Source: Anoplolepis gracilipes (lineage: Eukaryota; Arthropoda; Insecta; Hymenoptera; Formicidae). Taken from it: a DNA stretch of 64,000 bases. The notes below the pieces were generated by a model. That model saw nothing but the letters and a program-made list of their open reading frames with translations, ran no database searches and was not told the DNA's origin. The stretch lies in assembly GCF_047496725.1 (NCBI RefSeq), contig NC_132978.1, positions 6,997,501-7,061,500 on the forward strand. Reading direction: 5' to 3'. This document shows positions 11,670 through 23,500 of the stretch, one piece after another. The position numbers and the translations under genes were made by a program. Each line of letters starts with the position of its first letter. The first letter of the stretch is position 1.

Positions 11670-13405
11670 ATGCGTTGGACACTTCCAAAACCTTTTTTTT
11701 ACGCTTCTGTGGCAGCGACTACTGTCGCTGTATCATATTTGACAAAGTAATGTTGCTTGAAATTCTTTCCAATATTCTAAAAAAAAATTTGGCAAAGTGT
11801 TTAATATTATTTAAAACTCTCTTGAATCATAATTAATTGGTTTTTCACATTTATTTATACTCTACAACTTTACTTCTTACTGTGTGTGTGTGTGTGAATA
11901 TGAATAAATGAATATCTACAATATAAATGTAACTAAAAGATATAAAAAATGATAAAAACTACTTATTACATCATCTTTTTTATTTTTGATATATAATTTG
12001 CTAGATCAAAATATTTTACTGTTTTATGACATAAGTGATAGGAAGTAATTATATTAAAATATTGCAGAGATTATATGGGAGGTACAAAATATACAGGTAA
12101 AGAAAACTTAGTTAATAAAGTTGCCATTGTGACCGGAGCTAATACTGGTATTGGAAGAGAAACAGTCTTAGAGTTAGCCAAACGCAATGCAAAAATTATT
12201 ATGGCATGCAGAGATATGGAAAAATGTGAAAAGGTATTTATATTGTCAGTAATGTCTATTTTCAATCTGCAAAAATAAAATACAATAATTCTTTTACATA
12301 AATCATTCCTTTAAAAGAAATATTATATAGCTTTTTTGTATCATTATTACTGCTAATTACTTCAAATAAAAAAATTTATATGTGTATATATTATTTTTGT
12401 ACAGGCACGTCAAGATATTGTACTTGAGACAAAGAATAAGTATGTTTACTGTAGGAAGTGTGATTTAGCATCGCAAGAAAGTATTAGAAAATTTGTTAAG
12501 CAGTTTAAGAAAGGTAATTACTTATATATAAGTATATTCATTTATGAATTTCTAATTTTTTATTACACAGTATAAATGTTTACATATATCTCATTTGTAT
12601 CACAGAATATGATAAACTTGATATACTTATCAATAATGCTGGTGTAATGAGATGTCCAAAGAGTTATACCAAAGAAGGTATCGAGATGCAGCTGGGGGTC
12701 AATCATATAGGACATTTCTTGCTCACAAATTTACTTCTTGATGTTTTAAAAGCATCTACATCATCTAGAATTGTGAACGTATCAAGTGTTGCTTATCGTA
12801 GAGGTCAAATAAATATGACAGATTTAAATAGCAATAAAGAATACGATGCTGGTAAAGCTTATTCACAAAGTAAATTAGCTATAATTTTGTTCACCAGAGA
12901 ATTGGCAAACAAATTGAAAGGTAATTTAATAATAATAATGATTGCTTAATTTATCGTTTTATAGTGTTTTGCTAAAATAGGTTTCTGTATTATTTAGGAA
13001 GCAGTGTTACTGTAAATGTTGTTCATCCTGGTATAGTGGATACAAATATAACGCGACATATGTTTGTATATAACAACTTCTTCACACGAATATTCTTAAA
13101 ACCATTTGCTTGGCCATTTATTAGAGCACCTTTGCAAGGGGCCCAAACTGTTTTGTATGCAGCGTTAGATCCTAGTCTTACAGATGTTTCTGGCTGTTAT
13201 TTCGAGTAAGTATCATCAAAGGGAATTGACAAATGATAAATTTAGCAAATAATGAATCTAGCATTAATATTATTACTTGATTTGTTACAGTAATTGCAAA
13301 ATTGAAGAAGTATCAGATGAAGCCAAAAACGATAATCTGGCAAAATGGTTATGGAAAGTCAGTGAAAAATGGACAAAATTAGATATGCAATTAAGGGTAC
13401 AATAA
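11670..13405 (+). CDS. RDH13: Retinol dehydrogenase 13-like short-chain dehydrogenase, 329 aa
   Basis: Six coding exons: 11670-11746, 12068-12233, 12405-12513, 12606-12920, 12998-13205 and 13291-13405. All introns are GT-AG and phases are consistent (990 nt; human RDH13 is 331 aa). Exon 1 is short and encodes a hydrophobic N-terminus that joins as YLTK-DYMGG, like the KDYVTGG region of RDH13. It has an in-frame TGA at 11658-11660 upstream. The classical SDR pattern is complete: cofactor motif TGANTGIG at 48-55, NNAG at 127-130, catalytic Ser in VNVSS at about 177-178, and YSQSK with Tyr203 and Lys207. The family uses NADP(H) to interconvert retinoids or other aldehydes and alcohols. RDH13 sits at the mitochondrial inner membrane, anchored by its N-terminus. 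RDH11/12/14 are alternative family names. The exon-1 assignment rests on phase, frame and resemblance. Confidence 0.92.
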
Positions 13406-13500
13406 AGACATACATAGTTGTATTAATTTTATTTTGTTTTTATAATATAATATAAATTTTTAATAATTATATTTTTATGATTTCTTTTTAAATGAATAAA
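13401..13500 (+). terminator. Rdh13 poly-A signals, one overlapping the stop codon
   Basis: AATAAA at 13401-13406 contains the TAA stop codon (13403-13405). A second AATAAA occurs at 13495-13500, just before the hairpin that precedes the next gene. The second site is the more sensible cleavage signal and would leave a 3' UTR of only about 110 bases. Confidence 0.45.
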
Positions 13501-13510
13501 TATATATAAA

Positions 13511-13636
13511 GCGGAAACGTTTGCTGCGCAAGCGCAAAAGACAAGCACGGTAGCCAATTAACCTTTCGCTCTTACGGAAAAGTGACAAGTTGATTGGCTA
13601 CTGGATCGCTTTTAGATGCGCGGCAAACATTTCCGC
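13511..13636 (+). promoter_or_regulatory. 126-bp hairpin with two opposed CCAAT boxes, likely FKBP-like promoter
   Basis: The outer arms (gcggaaacgtttgctgcgc at 13511 and its partner ending at 13636) pair over about 28 bases with few mismatches. Inside, the arms pair again as tagccaat (13551-13558) and attggcta (13593-13600), placing a CCAAT box on each strand about 40 bases apart. GC content is well above the flanks. The element lies between the 3' end of Rdh13 and the probable 5' UTR exon of the FKBP-like gene, where a promoter is expected. It could be a domesticated foldback element acting as a promoter, or an NF-Y-type promoter with accidental symmetry. Confidence 0.5.
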
Positions 13637-13790
13637 GTCCTGCCTGCACGCTACACGATCCATTTTCGTGTCTGTCAACACAAAGATTGAAAAGGTTAAG
13701 AATGCCGGGTCATTCTTGCTGTGCAATTAGGAACTCCTAATATTCATGAAAAATCCAATGTGGCCATTCTCAGATTTCTCTTTGATTAAA

Positions 13791-13982
13791 GTAAGTGACG
13801 TTTCAAGAACATATACATGTTGAAATATATTAAAATCAGAGATTTTAAAACATATTAAAATCGGAGATTTCCATATCACTTGCATTATTATGACATTTAT
13901 GTTTCATTTATGTTAATTATTAATTAATGCTGATTATCTTTAGTTGATTAACAGAGTTGTTTTTTTTTGTATGTATATACAG
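13791..13982 (+). other. Probable intron in the 5' UTR of the FKBP-like gene
   Basis: A consensus donor GTAAGT starts at 13791 and an acceptor (tatatacag) ends at 13982, with a T-rich tract (gtttttttttg) shortly before. The spliced leader would reach the ATG at 14008, with an in-frame TAA at 13993-13995 ahead of it. Confidence 0.5.
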
Positions 13983-14007
13983 AATCGATCATTAACAAAT
14001 TCTCACG

Positions 14008-14880
14008 ATGTTGCAATGGAAATCAGCGGACGAAAGTATCACGAAAAGTGTACTAAAACCGGCAGTATATACCAAGAAACCTACAGAACGTTCCACGTGT
14101 AATGTTCTAGTAGAGAAGTTAATTGTCACGGGAGCATCAAACAAAGATTTGAGAGAAAAGTACTATACCGACATTCTCGATGTTGAAGGTGAAAAAGTGT
14201 TAGTTATAGGTGAAGCAAGCGCAGAAATTGATAGAAAGATCGAGAATGCAATTCAGATGATGAACATCCATGAGAGGAGTCTCGTTACCATCACTATACC
14301 TGCAAAACAGTCAGAAGTTAATAGTGAATTCTTAACAGTCAAGTTTGAGATTACATTGATTAAATGCGAGCGTAACAAACCAATCTGGGAATGGAATGCA
14401 GAGGAGAAGTATGAAATAGCCCTGAGATACAAAGAAAGAGGTGTTGAATTGTTCAAGGATTCAAGAATTACAGATGCATTCTACAAATTCAGCAAAGCTT
14501 GCAAAATTTTGATAACATTGGAGCCAATAGCAAACTTAGAATTAGATAAACAATTAGAATCCAATATTAATGGTCTGAGATTAGCGCTGTACAACAATAT
14601 GGCTATGTGTCATCTGAGTCGAAAGAATTATGAACATACCATTACTCTATGTAATAAAGTGTTGTGCAAGGATAAAAATAATGTTAAGGCTTTATATAGA
14701 AGAGGAATGGCATATGGATATATGAACAATAATGAAAAAGCTGTAGCAGATTTAAAGGAAATACTTACCTTAGAGCCAAATAATAATGCAGCAAAAGAGC
14801 AGTTTAATATTTATAACACCAGATTACAGGAATCAATTCAGAGGAGCAATGATATGGTGAGAAGAATGTTTAAGACTTAA
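14008..14880 (+). CDS. FKBP-like TPR co-chaperone (FKBPL/FKBP6 type), 290 aa
   Basis: A single uninterrupted frame. Residues about 30-120 resemble a degenerate FKBP-type prolyl isomerase fold: VLVIGEASAEIDRKIENAIQMMNIHE matches the usual pattern of a hydrophobic IGEG turn followed by an MxxGE-like segment. Few of the pocket aromatic residues are evident, so isomerase activity is doubtful. Three TPR repeats follow at about 134-168, 191-224 and 226-259. Carboxylate-clamp positions for an Hsp90/Hsp70 C-terminal peptide are mostly kept (Lys in YKERG, Asn in LYNNMA, Lys and Arg in VKALYRRG), but the first-helix Asn is Val146. The C-terminus ends RRMFKT. Such proteins are cytosolic Hsp90 co-chaperones. 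FKBP6/shutdown relatives act in the piRNA pathway, and FKBPL relatives act with Hsp90 clients. I cannot choose between them. An AATAAA follows at 14929-14934. Confidence 0.85.
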   Translation: MLQWKSADESITKSVLKPAVYTKKPTERSTCNVLVEKLIVTGASNKDLREKYYTDILDVEGEKVLVIGEASAEIDRKIENAIQMMNIHERSLVTITIPAKQSEVNSEFLTVKFEITLIKCERNKPIWEWNAEEKYEIALRYKERGVELFKDSRITDAFYKFSKACKILITLEPIANLELDKQLESNINGLRLALYNNMAMCHLSRKNYEHTITLCNKVLCKDKNNVKALYRRGMAYGYMNNNEKAVADLKEILTLEPNNNAAKEQFNIYNTRLQESIQRSNDMVRRMFKT

Positions 14881-14934
14881 ATAAATTTTAAATATTGCAA
14901 ATATATACATTTGTTTGTTAATTTTAGAAATAAA

Positions 14935-17415
14935 ATATATTTATTTTATAAATAGAAAAATATGCGAGCCTTATATTTCTATTCACAATAACTTATAATC
15001 ATCTTAATATTTTACTAGTATATAATAGTGTATTTTGATGGTGTAAAAAGATTAATGACATTAAGAAGTTATTACTTATACAAGTTTTATTACAATATTA
15101 GTATACAAGATCTAAAACAAAAGTGTAGCAAATATAGTGTAGATGTGCAAGTGCAATGCACTTAAAGGTATTTTATGATACAGAATTTTTGATTGAGGTA
15201 ACTTTATTGATAACTGCAACTATAAATTATTCACACAATGATGTATTTATTCTTAACATCATAACTATATAAAATATGTAAGATATTATAAGTTTCTTTC
15301 ATATAAATATCGGTATTTGTAAATAATTTAGACACTTGAATGCAATTATTTAACTTTGTTATTATATTAATTTCTAATTATTTTATAAAATTGCACAACT
15401 ATTCCAATACTAAAATTGCATATGTTAATTGTTGATGTTATATACACATATTTTATCTTGTCAGTTTAAAGTATAATACTAAAATGATATATATTAGTTT
15501 AAGTGCTAATTGTAACTGTTTATAATTAACTTGAATATATGCTAGAATTATTTATTTAGGTAACTTATAAATTACAAATAAAAACAAATTTTTATAAAAT
15601 TAATAAATTTAATACGTGACACACAGAAAATCTTGGTAATCCAAAATTAAGTTTAATGGCACCTTTATGACCATGCATCTCTGCATAACTTTACTATTCT
15701 ACATACAACTATTCTGTAATAAAGCACAATGAGATGAAATATAACTATATTGATAATATAAAGATGTTTATTAATAAAATAAATATTAATTAAGAATATT
15801 TTAAAGCTGCCTGTTTATGACGATATTTATATCTGTTGATAAAATTATAAGGTCACAATTTAAAAAAAAAACATTTTAAAAATTGGATATATTATGTTGC
15901 ATAAAAAGGAGCAATTATATTTGTTTATAAAAATAAAAAAAGTCATATTTTTCATGTACATCATCGTAAAGTAAATATTTTAAGATATCAAAGATTTAAA
16001 CAATTTATAATAAAGTTAAAACCATCATAGTTTCTCTTTTACAAAAAAAAAAAGTATAATTATATATTTTCCAAACAATATGTAATGTTTATTAGACACG
16101 TTTAATTATAAAACTTTTTAAGTTCAATATTGTCATTTATTAATGAAATTTGTAAGAATAGAAGAATTCTATGCAAGAGTTATAAAAATAAACACATTAC
16201 TCCATCAAGTATGTTATAGATCGAATATTAAGTATATTAATAATCACTTGGCAAGAGACTCTTGTGTAATAGAGTTTTAACATATACATATGTCAGATTT
16301 TATTATCAAAATTACTCATTGAACAAAATTCATGCAATAAAAAGAAAAAATTAATTCTTTATATTCTTGTAAGTCGCTTTTGGATAAAAAAACTATGTGA
16401 GTAATATCTTAAATCAAGTATAAAATATATTAGACAAGATCTCTTAGTTTTATTCAATGAGCAATATAGGCAATAGAATCCAGCATATCTAGCAAATTTG
16501 AGCACTATTAACAGTGTATTGGCAACATAAGACTTATATCTTACTCTCTTAAGTAGATTAATATAATGTTATACAACTTTGAGAGATGTTGCATTTAATA
16601 AGATACCACAACAATAATATTATATGGCGCATGAACTCTATGTCAAAGTAGTTTTTATCACTTTTCCAAGTTACGTAAAATGTGAATAACATTATATGTA
16701 CATTCTTCCTTTTATTATTAAACAATAGCTCAGTAACTGATATAGAAAATTTCTGGCACAAACAAAATCTACTTTATTTTAGTCCAAGCATATAAATAAC
16801 ATATAAAATAATAAAAATGTAATTGTGCAAAAACAAAATCCTGCTATATAAAAAAAAGAATTAATTGCAAAATGCATTTTAAGTGTAATGGATACAACAA
16901 AAAGTTTGCATGCACTTAGTGGATAAGAAAACAAAAATTAGCATACATAATAGACTTATTTTCCTAACTGTTTACAATATTTTCACAAATGCATTTTTCT
17001 ACTTTTTTAATATAATTCGTGATAACTTTAAATATATGTATTAACATCCCCGTCATAAAACATTTTCAGATCAAGCTACAATATCTTTCACCAGTACAAG
17101 ATTTTATTTTTATAACAACATCATATATACCAAGGATATACCAGGCTATACTAGTATATCACGATTTCCACCAATCTAACGCTGTTTGTTTTTCTTTTTT
17201 ATAATTAGAATACATCATATATACATTCACAGTCATTTCAAATTAGTACGTTCAAGCCATAATGTTTAATCCAGTTTAAACAGAGAGAAAACTATTCATG
17301 GCGGTATGTCAAGAAATAACATATAAAATTTGATTATGTCACTTGTTGGTATTCGCACACAAGAATGCAATATTTCAATCCATTTGGACAATCGAGATAG
17401 TGTAGGAATGAAGTA
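14935..17415. other. Convergent 3' region between the FKBP-like gene and atlastin
   Basis: About 2.5 kb of strongly AT-rich DNA between two genes that are transcribed towards each other. It must hold the FKBP-like 3' UTR end and the atlastin 3' UTR. No coding frame, RNA gene or strong repeat was seen. Minus-strand AATAAA hexamers occur (for example 16774-16779) but none is clearly the atlastin signal. Confidence 0.5.
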
Positions 17416-17553
17416 TTATGATAATTTAGCCTTGCCATTGGCAGTGACAGTGGCGGCATTCATCGTTGAATTTGTTACCGCTATTTCAGCAGCCTGCGCC
17501 ACTGCTACAGACACTGACTTCTCCACAAATTGTTGGTAGAGTGGCTTCATAAA
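17416..17553 (-). CDS. atl: Atlastin C-terminal exon (amphipathic tail)
   Basis: The acceptor atttgttcag is followed by FMKPLYQQFVEK and a short Ala/Val/Thr-rich tail ending GKAKLS and a TAA. It matches the position and style of the Drosophila C-terminal helix, which follows the membrane hairpin and promotes lipid mixing. The preceding intron (17554-18667, 1.1 kb) is the longest in the core of the gene and could hide an alternative last exon. I saw none with good splice sites. Confidence 0.93.
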   Translation of the reverse strand, partial: FMKPLYQQFVEKSVSVAVAQAAEIAVTNSTMNAATVTANGKAKLS

Positions 17554-20500
17554 CTGAACAAATGTAAAAATAATTTTTTCCATTATTCTTTCCTGTATAA
17601 ATTTAATAACAGTTATAATATATAGATAATTTTGAGCAATTAAGATTGTGTACTTTTTATTACACATGTAATAAGTTTTAAAATTTTAAATTATTTCGCA
17701 GCTTCAAGGTATAGGCGTTCATTTTACGAAAATTAATGCGACATATGAAAAAAGTTACACAGAAGTATTGTAATTTCCGGTTAAAACAATCGTGATTAAT
17801 GTTCGGATAGAAAAGTATGGTCAATATTAAGTTATAAATATTTGATTATATATCTATCTAGCCAAATGCCATACCTTTTCGATATTTGTTCCTGTTAGCA
17901 TTCGGCTTATGACAGGAATAGAAAAAAAATTAAAAGAATGGTATTAATGGTTGTACTTGTATTATCAAATGGATTTTGATTAATAAAAAAAGAATTTATG
18001 AAACATAGATGTATCAGAAACGGTATCGAGAAGCAATTCGAAATTGAAATAATTGATAAATTTAAAATTTAAAGAGGAAGGAAAGCGTGGGATCATATAT
18101 AGCCGTGTCTACAAAGATCGAGATAAGTAAAATGACATATAGGTATTGCAAACACAATTACTACAATGGATAGGATCAGGTATCTTAATTTATATGTTAA
18201 TTTATAACAAAGATGAGCGCATAGCCAGACCTGTTGCAATGAAAAAAATGCATTAATTATAATGTGAATATCATATGATCCATGTTAATATGTAAATTAT
18301 ATACACATTGTGACTGATAAGTGCTATTTATATGTGATATATGAAACAGATAAAATTTTGTAAGTGATTTTAGTGCAGGTAAATTTCTTAAGTTATTAAT
18401 TGAATTTTTTTTTACATTATTTGTATTGTATTTTGAGTAAAAAGTATTTAAAATTAAATTTAAGAAAAACATGTACATTACACGTTTATAAAACTAATAA
18501 ATGAGTAAAAAAAACTACCTTTTTCAAATATCGTTTTTCATTAGTACACTGTGAACAATATATAACTTTTATCAGAAAGATTTTATATTTCTACATGAAA
18601 AACATTGAAATAGATACATATAAAGATAAAAAATTGAGTGATTAATTTCTGAGATATTCATACTTACATTTTCCCATATTTTATTGGCTAAGTCATCTAT
18701 TTGTGTGCCAATTTCTCTGAATTCTCCACTATATCTAAGTAATATTCAAACAAGAGATAGTAGTAAGAAATGGTGCATGATAATAGAAAGTTTTCACACA
18801 TATTTTTAAATAATTCACATACCTTATATATGCCCATAAAACAAGAGTGAGGAGACCGATACCCATAATAAGGTTGCATACATTCGCTATTGTATATAAA
18901 CCAACAAGACCAAATATTCCGGACGAAATATACATAGTAACGGCTATCGCGAAAAACACTGCTGGCGTTCGCGCTGCTTTAAAGATGTTTTTACTTTCGT
19001 TATGCGCCTTGAATTGTAAGAAAGATTCATCCATGTCCTATATAAATATATATTGCGAAAAAAACATTTATTAAATTAAATTAAAATAAACATCTCGAAA
19101 AAAAATACAAATACATCAGTCATCTATAAATTATTCTACAAAAAATTACAGTTAGTTAAATACGCATACTTGCCTTAATCAATTTTTCCATATATATTTG
19201 ACTGAATTCTTCTCCACCCATTTTTCGTTTATTTTGGAATTGACGAAGAGCCGAGTCCACACAATGATGATGTTCTGATTCCAAGTGCGCGGTCGCTAAA
19301 AACGGTTTTCCTCCACCGCACACATTTTCCATCATCTGAAGGTACAAATCTTTAGCTTCAGCTACAGCTGTTAAGTTGTTAGCTTCTGCGGTAGCCTGTA
19401 AATGCAAAACATTGTTGAGAAAGATGTAGATGTTTGCTTCTTCTTTAAATGAAACAAAACAAGAAAAAAAAATTATAAATATTATAAAAATTATAAATCA
19501 CAGATATGAGAGTGTTTAACGTATACATACCACAAGCATACTTTTTGGTTCAGGAAGTTCATCTCCTTTGTAAAGATTGATATAACTTTTGAAATATTCT
19601 AACAGATCTTTCGCTTTCACGACTTGACCATTAATCTTCTTAGTCACCAGATTTTGTGGCGCCAGTATCATTGGTATGAGTACTTTTAACTGTTTTTTGA
19701 ACTCAGATTGTATTTCAGATAATCTACCATCGAATTTCGGATTCGTTGCGATTTCGAGACCGGGATGCGGCATGAGGAAACAAGATATATCCGAAAAACA
19801 GGATTTAATGTGCTTTCGCAAGCTTTGTAGTTCCGCGTGTTGCCTGTCGGAGATTTCCAGTCTCTTGTCGAGCAATTTCTTTCCGCCCTCCGCTCCATAA
19901 TCAGCCTCATACGGATAAACCCAATCCCTGATTAAAAACTGTAGTCTCTGAAAGGGTGTGCTATCAGAACTCTCCAGCGCCAATCTACCGTACTCGGTGA
20001 ATAGCTGTAAATGCTGAAGATCGTCCTCCTGAATGTTTTGCGACAGATTGTATATTTGCACGGAGGACAGCATTGTGCTCAACGCAAACACCGTCGCGCA
20101 GTCCCGCACTGTCGATTGACTGTCGAACGCGCCTTGGGTGTCCATAAGAATCACTGCGATCTTCTCACCGTTCGCCAAGGTAGCAGGGTAAACCTTTGAC
20201 CACATCAATATTCCCGTGGTGTCCCTCTCGGAACCGCCCCTCCATGAAAAACCACTCAGTGGTTCATCTTCGGCGCCCAACCAAGAATCGTTATTATCAT
20301 GTAGCGTGTACTGTTGATTACAGTAATGCACGTATTATGGTCGTTTGTGGTATCCAAAGTTTCATATAGATCGAGGAACGGATGAACATAAAACAATATA
20401 AACTTGGTAAATATCTGTGATTGCATATATTGGTAAGCGTTTTTAGATATTACGTATACCTTGCTGTTCATATAACGAAGAAAAAAGTCGAGAAGGAAAC

Positions 20501-23500
20501 TTTTGCCTTTCCTGAAGGCACCTGCAACAGATACCACAACCACATTTCTATCTTTCACGTCGTCTTGTAAAAGAATTTCCGACAATGCCTCTTCATCTAA
20601 TTCGAAGGTATGATCTGGATGAGCAAGTACTACTTGGACAGGTCGTCCCTCGTCCAATAATATGTCCTGCGTCTGTGCGTTTATTGGCGTGATCCTATCT
20701 ATTCGATCATTCCTCCCTAGATTATCTGCAACAAACATAAAACATCTCTATTATAGATAATAAATGTGATATATAATATAGATAATTTATGTAATATTAA
20801 CTAATAAAATAATGCAAAGAAAACAAAATTCTTATTAGAAAAATTAAAAGAAATTATGTTTTATCTTATTAGAAAGCATTGAAAATAAGTTTTAATGTTT
20901 TTAAGACATAAGATATTTAATTAGCTTTAAATATATTTTTTTACATTATATTTAAATATGCATCGATCAAATGGTTATCGAAATAAATATCTGTCAATAA
21001 TTGTTTATTTATTTATTATCAATTACAAGCTATTCTTATCATTAGATAGATACGTATAAAATATATATATGTATATCAATGATAAATTCAGCTTTTTTAA
21101 TTAATTGTAAGATTTAATAATAATAATAATAAATTTTGACACAACCTTTGTAAGAGAATGACGTAACTCTGCCCAATGTTTAAAAGTTACATGGCGTAAA
21201 TTGCAGACTGCTGACCACTGCCGGATTACTAACTACTTTACTCGCCTCACTCTCTCTCTCGCTTTCATATCTCGTTTGTTCAAAAAGTTACAAAGGACAA
21301 GAGGAAGGATATGATGAGGAAGTTATACATGGCCACGTGTATATAGGCCTTGACCAGCAAGGCATGTAAATGGGCTTTAAACGGGGTGTAATTTATTGCA
21401 CGTTGCACGAAAACAAACAGTCCAAGACCAACCTACCGCCGGTTACGTGTCTAAAGCGCTGACCCGTGACGCGTGACTCGGATCAGCTGTTAGAGTGAAT
21501 AAGAAGATTTAAAACGTCAGTGTGTGACGGCAAGATGATCAAACAGATTCGCGAAACGTAAATCGCTGGAAGATTGCATCGTTAAATATGTTTATCAGCT
21601 GCATTGCAAAGGTTAATGAAAGAAAGATACAACGATTTTATTTATAATTTCTGTTATTCAGTCAATATCGTTCTTATAAACTAAACAAAAGACAACGAGA
21701 CTGACAATGAGATATAAAAATGATTTCAAATATCTATGTTACAGGATACAAGTTTTTAAATCTTGTTATTTGTTTATTATTATTTTTTTTATATATAGCA
21801 TTACTAGGTTTTTTAAAAGCGTTTTTTTTTAGCGAAAAAGAAAAGTTTCTGCATTCAAAAAGATAATGAAACATATCATTGCAATATAAAGATGAAATAT
21901 CACAGATTTCCAATAAAATAGACGAGAAACGAAATAACAAGTTCTCGTTCTTAAGATTATACTACCGTGTAGTATATTAACTTAATTGCCGTTATTAGTA
22001 TCACGAGAATATATCGGTAATAATTTAATTGCAAAAGGAAGTAGTACCGGGAAATTAGTACAGTGATACTATCTATTTCATTTCTTAACTCTCGTATAAG
22101 AATAAATTAATATTTATGAGAAAATGTATAAAAATTACATCTTAAATTATTATTTGTACGTGTTATATCATAATTACTTTATTATTATGTTTAGTACTGC
22201 TGTGATTTTCTTACGTACAATCGTCTACCACACATTATAAAATAAAAAAGACTTCATGGTTTTTATTACACGATGACGACATTCCACTATTAAAGCATAT
22301 TACAATCGCATGAAACGAGAATTGATTTCATCATATTTATTATCGCTAAGAGATACGTATCAAAACTGAAAAACTGAAGTATGATAACTGATAGAGATAT
22401 ATTTTTTCATATCTCTTCATTTGATACATTTGTCTGCTTGTTTAGAAATATAATAAAATTATCATGTTGATAAGTATTAATAAGCAACAGATTTGAAGTG
22501 ATGAATATAACTGTATACGAAATATTGTATAATTCGGATAGGAAAGATATTTTAAAGTATTTTATACTTATTCGAAATAATTAAATGCTTCGCAATAAAA
22601 TTTTATGTTATATTAAGTCACATGTATAATGTATAAGTCACATGTGTATTATCTCGCAATGTCATGGTCGATGTTTCGATGATGAACATTATGCTTTGTC
22701 ATATTCAAGGTAACTCTGCTTACAAATTAGTTATATCTTCAACCTTTGCTCGTGGTTTTGCAGTGATTTTATATGTGTCTGATGATTATCAACATCTTGC
22801 TTTTGCATATATTACATAATTTTTTCATGATAAATATGGTAAAGATTCTAAGCAGGTTATTGAAAGTAAATATTAGAAAATCAAATTATTGTATCTCTTG
22901 TAAATTATTTTAAAAAATTATATTTTTTTATACAGTAAGTATGTTTCATAATTAATAATCTTGATTATATATGTATTAGAATTTTATCGATTCACACATT
23001 TTCAGGAATATTCCGAATATTAATGGTATTAAGCGTTTCATGTTAAGAACTATATACGGCATGTATTCGATATGCAATTAACAAGTATATTTTAATAAGA
23101 AGCTCAAGATGAGGAACATCTTCAATTACGAATAACGTTGACGGTATATTTCGTTATATATAGTCGGAACGTATCTCTTTCTCTCTCTCTCTCTCTCTCT
23201 CTCCCTCTTCCGATAGAAAACCCTCGACGATTATTTATTGCGAGCAAACGGCCAATTATACTCGTGCGAATGCCAATTCTACAGCCCGCCTTCTTCCTTC
23301 TATTTCCACGACAATCTTCGCGTCATCGTCGTCGCGACGTAATAGTACACGTGTCATCATCCGATCTCCACGGTCCTCTCTATCATCTCAGATCGCACGA
23401 TTCATTACTGCGTTACAACAGTATACGGCGAAGAATTTCTCATGTGAAACGAGACAAGAAAAAGGGAAATACCGGAATCTAATTAACTAAAATGTTAGCA

